Positions 1 to 9,517 of a stretch of DNA of 64,000 nucleotides are shown piece after piece. The notes below the pieces were generated by a model. The model ran no database searches. It was not told the DNA's origin and was given only the letters and a program-made list of their open reading frames with translations. Made by a program: the position numbers and the translations under genes. Position 1 is the stretch's first letter. Each line of letters starts with the position of its first letter. Source of the DNA: Colletes latitarsis (lineage: Eukaryota > Arthropoda > Insecta > Hymenoptera > Colletidae); contig NW_027488370.1 in the NCBI RefSeq assembly GCF_051014445.1, forward strand, positions 9,486,001 to 9,550,000, read 5' to 3'.

Positions 1-1377
1 CGGAGCAATATTTTAGAGGATAACTCATGCTAGGTCTAGGTTAGCCCTGGGATTTGCCCCCATCAGACCCATACTTTCGCATTCTTCATATACTTGTTGA
101 GCAGATCCTGGGCTTTTTCTGGTTTGGATCAGGTAGTAATGTCGTACCACACTGAAACAGTCGATTAAACCAGGTTTCGATCAATATTTTAGATGATAAC
201 GCATGTAAGGTCTGGGTTAGGTCTAGGATTTGCCCTCATCTGGCTCATACTTTCGCATATTACTCATACTTGTTGGCCAGATCCTGGGCTTTTTCTGGAT
301 TGAATAACATAGTTATGTGGTACCACACTGAAACAGTCAGTTAAACCTGGATACGACGAATATTTTAGAGGATAACGCATGTTAGGTCTGGGTTAGGTCC
401 AGGATTTGCCCGCATCTGGCTCATACTTTCGCATGTTTCGCATACTCGTTGGCCAGATCCCGGGCTTTTTCTGGTTTGGATCAGGTGGTACTATGGCACC
501 ACACTGAAACAGTCGATTAAACCTGGTTTCGATCTATATTTTAGAGGATAACGCATGTTAGGTCTGGGTTAGGTCCAGGATTTGCCTTCATCTGGCTCGT
601 ACTTTCGCATTTTTCGCATACTCGTTGGCCAGATCCTGGGCTTTTTCTGGTTTGGACCACGTGGTAATGTGGTACCACACTGAAACAGTCGGCTAAACGT
701 GATCTCGATCAATATTTTATAGGATAACGTAAGTTAGGTCTGGGTTAGGTCCAGGATTTGCCCGCATCTGGCTCATACTTTCGCATATTTCTCATACTTG
801 TTGGCCTGATCCTGGGCTTTTTCTGGTTTGGATCACGTAGTAACGTGGTACCACACTAAAACAGTCGACTAAACCTGGTCTCGATCAATATTTTAGAGGA
901 TAACTCCTGCTAGGTCTAGGTTAGGCCTGGGATTTGCCCTCATCAGACTCATACTTTCGCATTCTTCAGATACTTGTTGAACAGGTCCTGGGTTATTTCT
1001 GGTTTCGATCAGGTAGTAATGTCGTACCACACTGAAACAGTCGATTAAACCAGGTTTCGATCAATATTTTAGATGATAACGCATGTTAGGTCTGGGTTAG
1101 GTCTAGGATTTGCCCTCATCTGGCTCATACTTTCGCATATTTCTCATACTTGTTGGCCAGATCCTGGGCTTTTTCTGGATTGGATCACATAGTAATGTAG
1201 TACCACACTGAAACAGCCAATTATACCTGGTCTCGATCAATATTTTAGAGGATAACGCATGTTAGGTCTGGGTTAGGTCCAGGATTTGCCCACTTCAGGC
1301 TCATACTTTCGCATATTTCTCATACTTGTTGGCCAGATCCTGGGCTTTTTCTGGTTTGGATCACGTAGTAATGTGGT

Positions 1378-2050
1378 ATCACTCTGAAACAGTCGATTAA
1401 TCCTGGTTTCGATCAATATTTTAGAGGACAGCTCATCCTAGGTCTAGGTTAGGCCTGGGATTTGCCCCCATCAGACCCATACTTTCGCATTCTTCACATA
1501 CTTGTTGTACAGATCCTGTGTTTTTTCTGGTTTGAATCACGTGGTAATGTGGTACCACACTGAAACAGTCGATTAATCCTGGTTTCGATCAATATTTTAG
1601 AGGATAACGCAAGTTATGTCTGGGATAGGTCTGGGATTTGTCCTCATCAGGCTCATACTTTCGCGTTTTTGACATACTTGTTGAACAGATCCCTGGCTTT
1701 TTCTGGTTTGGATCACGTAGTAATGTGGTACCACACTGAAGCAGTCCATTAGACCCGGTTTCCACCAATATTTTAGAGGATAACGCATGTTAGGTCTAGG
1801 TTACGCCTGGGATTTTCCCTCATCAGGGTCATTCTTTCGCATTTTTCACATACTTGTTGAACAGATCCCTGGCTTTTTCTGGCTTGGATCACGTTGTAAA
1901 GTGGTACCACACTGAAACAGTCGATTAAACCTGGTCTCGATCAACATTTTATAGGATAACGCATGTTAGGTCTAGGTTAGGCCTGGGATTTGCCCCCATC
2001 GGACCCATACATTCGCATTCTTCACATACTTGTTGGCCAGATCCTGGGCT
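1378..2050 (+). repeat. First copy of a displaced satellite duplication (offset 3696 bp)
   Basis: This four-monomer stretch reappears at about 5074-5746 with almost no differences. Recognisable marks are GTGGTATCACTCTGAAACAG, a monomer with GAGGACAGCTCATCCTAGG, and a monomer with GTTTTTGACATACTTG. The offset equals 21 monomers. Its opening part is also found at 2610-2770 (offset 1232 bp, 7 monomers). Extents were judged by eye. Confidence 0.75.
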
Positions 2051-2129
2051 TTTCCTGGATTGGATCACGTAGTAATGTGGTGCCACACGGAAACAGTCGA
2101 TTAAACCTGGTTTCGATCTATATTTTAGA

Positions 2130-2774
2130 GGATACCGAAAGTTGGGTCTGGGATAGGTCTGGGATTTGCCCTCATCTGGCTCATACTTTCGCATATTTCA
2201 CATACTTGTTGGCCAGATTCTGGGTCTTTTCTGGTTTCGATCACGTACTAATGTGGTACCACACTGAAACAGTCGACTAAACCTGGTCTCGATCAACATT
2301 TTATAGGATAACGCCGGTTAGGTCACGGTTAGGTGTGCGATTTGCCCTCCTCAGGCTCATACTGTCGCATATTTCTCATACTTGTTGGCCTGATCCGTTG
2401 CTTTTACTGGATTGGATCACATACTGATGTAGTACCACACTGAAACAGCCAATTATACCTGGTCTCGATCAATATTATAGGGGATAACGCATGTTAGGTC
2501 TGGGTTAGGTCCAGGATTTGCCCACATCAGGCTCATACTTTCGCATATTTCTCATACTTGTTGGCCAGATCCTGGGCTTTTTCTGGTTTGGATCACGTAG
2601 TAATGTGGTATCACTCTGAAACAGTCGATTAATCCTGGTTTCGATCAATATTTTAGAGGACAGCTCATCCTAGGTCTAGGTTAGGCCTGGGATTTGCCCC
2701 CATCAGACCCATACTTTCGCATTCTTCACATACTTGTTGTACAGATCCTGTGTTTTTTCTGGTTTGAATCACGT
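2130..2774 (+). repeat. First copy of a displaced satellite duplication (offset 2464 bp)
   Basis: It matches about 4594-5238 at an offset of 14 monomers. The shared mark is an unusual monomer with GATAACGCCGGTTAGGTCACG, seen from 2305 and again from 4769. The match stops abruptly near 2770, where the first copy continues with GTTGTAAAGTGG and the second with GTGGTAATGTGG. That break looks like a recombination junction. Confidence 0.7.
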
Positions 2775-3133
2775 TGTAAAGTGGTACCACACTGAAACAG
2801 TCGATTAAACCTGGTCTCGATCAACATTTTATAGGATAACGCATGTTAGGTCTAGGTTAGGCCTGGGATTTGCCCCCATCGGACCCATACATTCGCATTC
2901 TTCACATACTTGTTGGCCAGATCCTGGGCTTTTCCTGGTTTGGATCACGTAGTAATGTCGTACCACCCTGAAACAGTCGATTAAACCTGGTTTCGATCAA
3001 TATTTTAGATGATAACGCATGTTAGGTCTGGGTTAGGGCTAGGATTTGCCCTCATCAGACCCATACTTTCGCATTTTTCACATACCTGTTGTACGGATCC
3101 TGGGTTTTTTCTGGTTTGGATCAGGTAGTAATG

Positions 3134-3818
3134 TGCTACCACACTGAAACAGTCAGTTAAACCTGGATACGACCAATATTATAGAGGATAACGCATATTA
3201 GGTCTGGGTTTGGTCCAGGATTTGCACACATCTGGCTCATACTTCCGCATATTTCTCATACTTGTTAGCCACATCCGTCGCTTTTTCTGGATTGGATCAC
3301 ATAGTAATGTAGTACCACACTGATACAGTCAATTATACCTGGTCTCGATCAATATTTTAGAGGATAACGCATGTTAGGTCTGTGTTACGTCTAGGATTTG
3401 CCCGCATCTGGCTCATACTTTCGCATTCTTCACATACTTGTTGAAGAGATCCTGGGTTATTTCTGGATTGGATAACGTAGTTATGTGCTACCACACTGAA
3501 ACAGTCAGTTAAACCTGGATACGACCAATATTATAGAGGATAACGCATATTAGGTCTGGGTTTGGTCCAGGATTTGCACACATCTGGCACATACTTCCGC
3601 ATATTTCTCATACTTGTTAGCCACATCCGTCGCTTTTTCTGGATTGGATCACATAGTAATGTAGTACCACACTGATACAGTCAATTATACCTGGTCTCGA
3701 TCAATATTTTAGAGGATAACGCATGTTAGGTCTGTGTTACGTCTAGGATTTGCCCGCATCTGGCTCATACTTTCGCATTCTTCACATACTTGTTGAAGAG
3801 ATCCTGGGTTATTTCTGG
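3134..3818 (+). repeat. Tandem two-monomer (352-bp) duplication in block A
   Basis: Positions 3134-3466 and 3486-3818 are almost identical. Both contain GCTACCACACTGAAACAG, GGATACGACCAATATTATAG and TTAGCCACATCCGTCGC. A third copy of this dimer lies from about 6472, as part of a longer block (3460-4210 matching 6451-7201, offset 2991 bp, 17 monomers). The block at 6451-7201 ends just before the retrotransposon insertion. Confidence 0.75.
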
Positions 3819-6800
3819 TTTGGATCAGGTAGTAATGTGGTACCACACTGAAACAGTCGATTAAACCAGGTTTCGATCAATATTTTAGATGATAACGCAT
3901 GATAGGTCTGGGCTAGGTCTAGGATTTGCCCTCATCTGGCTCATACATTCGCATATTTCTCATACTTGTTGGCCAGATCCTGGGCCTTTTCTGGATTGAA
4001 TAACGTAGTTATGTGGTACCATACTGAAACAGTCAGTTAAACCTGGATACGACCAATATTTTAGAGGATAACGCATGTTACGTCTGGGGTATGTCCAGGA
4101 TTTGCATTCATCTGGCTCATACATTCGCATATTTCTCATACTTGTTGGCCTGATCCTGGGCTTTCACAGGTCCGGATCTCGCAGTAATGTGGTACCACAC
4201 TGAAACAGTCCATTAAACCTGTTTTCGATCAATATTTTAGAGGATAGCTCATCCTAGGTCTAGGTAAAGCCTGGGATTTGCCCTCATCTGGCTCATACTT
4301 TCGCATATTTCTCATACTTGTTGGCCAGATCCTGGGCTTTTTCTGGATTGGATCACGTAGTAATGTGGTGCCACACGGAAACAGTCGATTAAACCTGGTT
4401 TCGATCTATATTTTAGAGGATAACGCAAGTTATGTCTGGGATAGGTCTGGGATTTGTCCTCATCAGTCTCATACTTTCGCATTCTTCACATACTTCTTGA
4501 ACAGATTCTGGGTCTTTTCTGGTTTCGATCACGTAGTAATGTGGTACCACACTGAAACAGTCAACTAAACCTGGTCTCGACCAGTATTTTAGAGGATACC
4601 GAAAGTTGGGTCTGGGATAGGTCTGGGATTTGCCCTCATCTGGCTCATACTTTCGCATATTTCACATACTTGTTGGCCAGATTCTGGGTCTTTTCTGGTT
4701 TCGATCACGTAGTAATGTGGTACCACACTGAAACAGTCGACTAAACCTGGTCTCGATCAACATTTTATAGGATAACGCCGGTTAGGTCACGGTTAGGTGT
4801 GCGATTTGCCCTCCTCAGGCTCATACTGTCGCATATTTCTCATACTTGTTGGCCTGATCCGTTGCTTTTACTGGATTGGATCACATACTGATGTAGTACC
4901 ACACTGAAACAGCCAATTATACCTGGTCTCGATCAATATTTTAGAGGATAACGCATGTTAGGTCTGGGTTAGGTCCAGGATTTGCCCACATCAGGCTCAT
5001 ACTTTCGCATATTTCTCATACTTGTTGGCCAGATCCTGGGCTTTTTCTGGTTTGGATCACGTAGTAATGTGGTATCACTCTGAAACAGTCGATTAATCCT
5101 GGTTTCGATCAATATTTTAGAGGACAGCTCATCCTAGGTCTAGGTTAGGCCTGGGATTTGCCCCCATCAGACCCATACTTTCGCATTCTTCACATACTTG
5201 TTGTACAGATCCTGTGTTTTTTCTGGTTTGAATCACGTGGTAATGTGGTACCACACTGAAACAGTCGATTAATCCTGGTTTCGATCAATATTTTAGAGGA
5301 TAACGCAAGTTATGTCTGGGATAGGTCTGGGATTTGTCCTCATCAGGCTCATACTTTCGCGTTTTTGACATACTTGTTGAACAGATCCCTGGCTTTTTCT
5401 GGTTTGGATCACGTAGTAATGTGGTACCACACTGAAGCAGTCCATTAGACCCGGTTTCCACCAATATTTTAGAGGATAACGCATGTTAGGTCTAGGTTAT
5501 GCCTGGGATTTTCCCTCATCAGGGTCATTCTTTCGCATTTTTCACATACTTGTTGAACAGATCCCTGGCTTTTTCTGGCTTGGATCACGTTGTAAAGTGG
5601 TACCACACTGAAACAGTCGATTAAACCTGGTCTCGATCAACATTTTATAGGATAACGCATGTTAGGTCTAGGTTAGGCCTGGGATTTGCCCCCATCGGAC
5701 CCATACATTCGCATTCTTCACATACTTGTTGTACAGATCCTGGGTTTTTTCTGGTTTGAATCACGTGGTAATGTGGTTCCACACTGAAACAGTCCATAAA
5801 ACCTAGTCTCGGTCAATATTTTAGAGGATAACGCATGTTAGGTCTGGGTTAGGTCCAGGATTTGCCCGCATCAGGCTCATACTTTCGCATATTTCTCATA
5901 CTTGTTGTACAGATCCTGGGTTTTTTCTGGTTTGAATCACGTGGTAATGTGGTACCACACTGAAACAGTCCATAAAACCTAGTCTCGGTCAATATTTTAG
6001 TGGATAACGCATGTTAGGTCTGGGATAGGTGTGGGATTTGCCCTCATCAGGCCCATACCTTCGCATTTCTCACATACTTGTTGGCCAAATCCTGGGATTT
6101 TTCTGGTTTGGACCACGTAGTAATGTGGTACCACTCTGAAACAGTCGATTGAACCTGGATTTGATCAATATTTTAGAGGATAATGCATGTTTGGACAAGG
6201 TTGGGCCAGGGATTTGCCCTCATCAGACACATACTTTCGCATTTTTCACATACCTGTAGAACAGATCCTGGGTTATTTCTGGTTTGGATCATGTACTAAC
6301 ATGGTATCACACTGAAACAGTCGATTAAACCAGGTTTGATCAATATTTTAGATGATAACGCATGTTAGGTCTGGGTTAGGCCTAGGATTTGCCCTCATCT
6401 GGCTCATACTTTCACATATTTCTCATACTTGTTGGCCAGATCCTGGGCTTTTTCTGGATTGGATAACGTAGTTATGTGCTACCACACTGAAACAGTCAGT
6501 TAAACCTGGATACGACCAATATTATAGAGGATAACGCATATTAGGTCTGGGTTTGGTCCAGGATTTGCACACATCAGGCTCATACTTCCGCATATTTCTC
6601 ATACTTGTTAGCCACATCCGTCGCTTTTTCTGGATTGGATCACATAGTAATGTAGTACCACACTGATACAGTCAATTATACCTGGTCTCGATCAATATTT
6701 TAGAGGATAACGCATGGTAGGTCTGTGTTACGTCCTGGATTTGCCCGCATCTGGCTCATACTTTCGCATTCTTCACATACTTGTTGAAGAGATCCTGGGT

Positions 6801-7241
6801 TATTTCTGGTTTGGATCAGGTAGTAATGTGGTACCACACTGAAACAGTCGATTAAACCAGGTTTCGATCAATATTTTAGATGCTAACGCATGATAGGTCT
6901 GGGCTAGGTCTAGGATTTGCCCTCATCTGGCTCATACATTCGCATATTTCTCATACTTGTTGGCCAGATCCTGGGCCTTTTCTGGATTGAATAACGTAGT
7001 TATGTGGTACCATACTGAAACAGTCAGTTAAACCTGGATACGACCAATATTTTAGAGGATAACGCATGTTACGTCTGGGGTATGTCCAGGATTTGCATTC
7101 ATCTGGCTCATACATTCGCATATTTCTCATACTTGTTGGCCTGATCCTGGGCTTTCACAGGTCCGGATCTCGCAGTAATGTGGTACCACACTGAAACAGT
7201 CATTTATACCTGGTTTCCATCAATATTTGAGAGGACAACGC

Positions 7242-7255
7242 AAGTTAGGTCTGGG
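7242..7255 (+). repeat. 5' target-site duplication of the R1-clade element
   Basis: AAGTTAGGTCTGGG immediately precedes non-satellite sequence. The matching copy AAGTTATGTCTGGG follows the A tail at 13231-13244, with 13 of 14 bases identical. A 14-bp duplication is the size known for R1 insertions. The duplicated bases contain one of the monomer's TTAGG motifs. Confidence 0.8.
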
Positions 7256-7637
7256 CCCTGAGGGGCTGCCAGCCTTTCAGCTGCAGTACGGGCTTAACGA
7301 ACCCGGGGACCCGAGTCATACACACACCGTAAGCCTCCTGTTGGTCGTCACACCGACCCATTCACAATTCCCTATTGGTTTTGTGAATGGTACGTGACGG
7401 CAGGAGGAACGGGGGTCTTGGCTTAACCGCCTGGGCCACGAGTATGGCGACTCTATAAAATCGCCCTCCAATCCTAAGCTATGGTGCGCGGCGATGGGAT
7501 GCATGGTTGGGGGAGAAGGCCCAATCCCAAGCGACCACCTCCGGGGAACCTGCCGAACCCCCGGAGTATTAGGCTTACCCGGGTAAGGCGGCTCTGCCCG
7601 GGTGGACCTTTATTTCCGACCATCTCGTGGGACTATT
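7256..7637 (+). other. 5' UTR of the R1-clade element
   Basis: A non-coding leader of 382 bp before the first in-frame ATG of ORF1. It contains a nested stem-loop at 7334-7407: CCTCCTG pairs with CAGGAGG, CGTCAC with GTGACG, and CCATTCACAA with TTGTGAATGG. It also has a perfect 12-bp palindrome TTACCCGGGTAA at 7575-7586. R1-type elements carry internal promoters in their leaders, but I see no specific promoter motif that I would defend. Its presence suggests the copy is not 5' truncated. Confidence 0.75.
7334..7407 (+). other. Nested three-segment hairpin in the 5' UTR
   Basis: Three arm pairs nest in order: 7334-7340 with 7401-7407 (7 bp), 7346-7351 with 7394-7399 (6 bp), and 7358-7367 with 7381-7390 (10 bp). 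All are perfect complements, with short internal loops between them and a 13-nt apical loop. It could be an RNA structure in the leader. The function is unknown. Confidence 0.65.
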
Positions 7638-9515
7638 ATGGACACAGAAAATAAAATGGGGATGGGGCGGGTTTTGTCGGTTGGGGAGGACGGAGACGGG
7701 GTTGGGGTTAGGGTGGCGGCGCTCGCGCCCCACTCAGCGCCAGGTCCGGCTTCGTGGAGGGTGGAGGAGGACGACGAGACGGCGTCGGTCTCGTCCTTCT
7801 CCTCCAGCACGAGCCACATAGGCTCTAAGAGGAAGAGGACGGGGCAGGCCGTCGTCGAGTTGGGCGGGGCGATGAGCCCGTCGGTGAGGCTGAGTTGCCT
7901 CAGGGACGAGGTGACCGAGGAGATATCGGAGAGGATCTCCTCGTCCCTGAGGCGGGTGGAGAAAGTCGCCGCTGCCTGCGCCTTTAAGGGGCAGAAAAGC
8001 GGTGGCGCGGAGGCCCTGAAGGCCGTGGCGGAGGAAATGATGGAGGCGGCGCGGGAGCTCAGAGGGCGGAACGCCCGTCTGCAGCTCCTGTTGGAGGAGG
8101 AGCGACAGGGGTGGAGGAGGGCAGAGGCGCTGTGGAACAGCGCGGCCTTCCCTCCCATCCTCCCTCCTCCTCCACCGCCGCGTCCCTCGGCGGAGGTAAA
8201 TAAGCGGAGTGCGGCGGCAGTGGTGCGGGGCACCGCGGGCCCCTCCACCCGCACTCCGCCCGTGAAGAAGTCCCCGTCCTCCTCAGAAGACGATCTTCTG
8301 AGGAGGATTGGGGACATGATTGATGGCAAGCTGGCCGCCTTCCGGGAGGAGCTCCTCGCCGGAAGAGCGGTCAGCAGGAAGGCGGTGCCTCCCCGACCTG
8401 TTCCGGTACAGTCGGGGAAGGCAAAGAAGGGCGGAGTGAAGGCTCCGCCCAGCGTTGCGGCACCAGGGCCCCGGGTCGCGACCCCCAAGGGGGGTGGTGT
8501 ACCCGTGGTCGCGGTGGTCGCGTCCTCCACAGCACCCTCCCAAGGGGGGGTGGCGTGGAGTGAGGTGGTGGGGCGGAAGGCGAAGCGGGCGGCGAGGAAG
8601 GCCTCGCAACCGCAGCCTCCGCCTCCGCCGCCGGCGGCCAAGGTAAAGGCCGCGAAGGTCGGGAAGGCACGACCAGGTCGTCCCCCAAAAACGGCAGCGG
8701 TGACGCTGACCGTTGCGCAGGGGGGCGACCTGACCCTCGCGGAGGCGATGCGGCTCGCCAGGGAGAATATCTCCCTGGAAGAGCTGGGCATCGCCTCCGT
8801 GAGGGCGAAGAGGGCCGTGACCGGGGGTCTCTTGCTGGAGATCCCCGGTACAGAAGGCGGCGCGAAGACGGATCGTCTCGCCCAGAGGCTCCGGGAGCAG
8901 CTGGGCGAGCGAGGTGTCCGGGTCGCCCGGCCCACGAAGCGCACGGAGATGCGCGTTTGTGGGCTGGACGACTCGGTCAGCGCACAGGATGTGTCCCGTG
9001 CCCTTGCGAGGGCGGGGGACTGTCCTGTGGAGGACCTGCGGATCGGAGAGATCCGCAGGTCGCCCTCCGGCCTCGGGTCGGTGTGGGCCCGGTGCCCCCT
9101 CTCCGCCGTCCGTAAGGTGGCGGAATCCGGGAGGGTGTTGGTGGGGTGGGTTTCGGCGCGAGTGGAAATCCTCGTGCCGCGCCCGCTCCAGTGTCACCGC
9201 TGCCACGAATTGGGGCACGTGAGGCAGTGGTGCACCTCGCCGGTGGACCGCAGCGGTCAGTGTTACCGCTGCGGTGCCAAAGAGCACCGTGCGAGCCAGT
9301 GCTCGGCGGCCCCCCACTGCCCGCTGTGTGCGGACATGGGGAGGCCAGCTGATCACAGGGTGGGGAGCAAGAAGTGCTTCCCCCCCTCCCGGAAGTAGAG
9401 GAAGAGGCGGGCTGCACCGGCTCCGGTGCCGAGGGCGGTGGCATCGTCCTCCATGGAGGTGGACGGTGCTACGGGGACGGACGGCCGGGAGGAGGCTGGC
9501 GCGGCCATTAATTAA
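7638..9515 (+). CDS. R1-clade ORF1 (Gag-like nucleic-acid-binding protein), interrupted by TAG
   Basis: ORF1 proteins of R1-type elements bind the element RNA and form the ribonucleoprotein used for insertion. From the first ATG (7638) the frame runs 586 codons to a TAG at 9396-9398. It then stays open for exactly 38 more codons to TAA at 9513-9515, which overlaps the ORF2 ATG as TAATG. This strongly suggests that the TAG is a premature stop and the ancestral protein had about 625 residues. The N-terminal part is acidic and serine-rich, with a basic KRKR patch at about residue 64. A likely coiled coil spans about 90-166, followed by proline-rich and Lys/Ala-rich stretches. An RRM-like segment around MRVCGLDDS lies after residue 430. 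Three zinc knuckles follow: CX2CX4HX4C at 519-532, CX2CX4HX4C at 542-555, and CX2CX8HX6C at 561-580. A GTG-started extension to 7602 is open but has no support. Confidence 0.88.
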
Positions 9516-9517
9516 TG
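9513..9517 (+). promoter_or_regulatory. TAATG stop/start overlap between ORF1 and ORF2
   Basis: The ORF1 TAA (9513-9515) and the ORF2 ATG (9515-9517) share one A. In the silkworm telomeric element SART1, UAAUG is the site of termination-reinitiation that couples translation of ORF2 to ORF1. Here the same overlap is present, preceded by ATTAAT. In this copy ribosomes would stop earlier at the TAG at 9396-9398, about 117 bases upstream, which should weaken coupling. Confidence 0.8.

Larger units (their letters stand above)
1..7255 (+). repeat. Satellite block A, about 41 monomers of 176 bp
   Basis: Tandem array with a landmark CAATATTTTA recurring at 6, 182, 358 and 534, which gives a 176-bp period. 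Each monomer carries, in order, CAATATTTTAGAGGATAACG, an 11-bp direct subrepeat (TTAGGTCTGGG then TTAGGTCTAGG or variants), a T-rich stretch around CTTTCGCATATTTC, TTTTTCTGGTTTGGATCACG, the 10-bp palindrome GTGGTACCAC, and CTGAAACAGTCGATTAAACC. All monomers have the same orientation. Blocks of monomers are copied at offsets of 352, 2464, 2991 and 3696 bp (2, 14, 17 and 21 monomers), so the block is a mosaic of unequal exchanges rather than one regular higher-order repeat. Open frames here are by-products of the repeat. The first and last monomers are cut by the window edge and by the retrotransposon. Confidence 0.95.

Noticed and set aside
4278..4568. Numerous open frames of 60-110 codons throughout the satellite on both strands, such as 4278-4568 (+), 20973-21290 (+) and 57234-57536 (-)
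   Set aside because: They all translate the same monomer, with recurring peptides such as GLIDCFSVVPHYYV and MWYHTETV, and the 176-bp unit shifts frame at each monomer so none can extend. They are by-products of the repeat.
1..7255. CRISPR array
   Set aside because: The repeat is a 176-bp contiguous satellite with no unique spacers, and the window is eukaryotic.
1..7255. CENP-B box in the monomer
   Set aside because: TTCG occurs in CTTTCGCATATTTC and GGTTTCGATCAATA, but the spaced A and the CGGG half of the box are missing in both places.
7256..7420. HDV-like self-cleaving ribozyme at the 5' end of the R1-clade element
   Set aside because: A stem-rich leader is present, but I could not lay out the double pseudoknot with the catalytic C. 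The nested hairpin at 7334-7407 is a simple stem.
7602..7637. Extension of ORF1 upstream to a GTG at 7602
   Set aside because: GTG is not a usual eukaryotic start. The first ATG at 7638 is adequate and the added residues show no feature.
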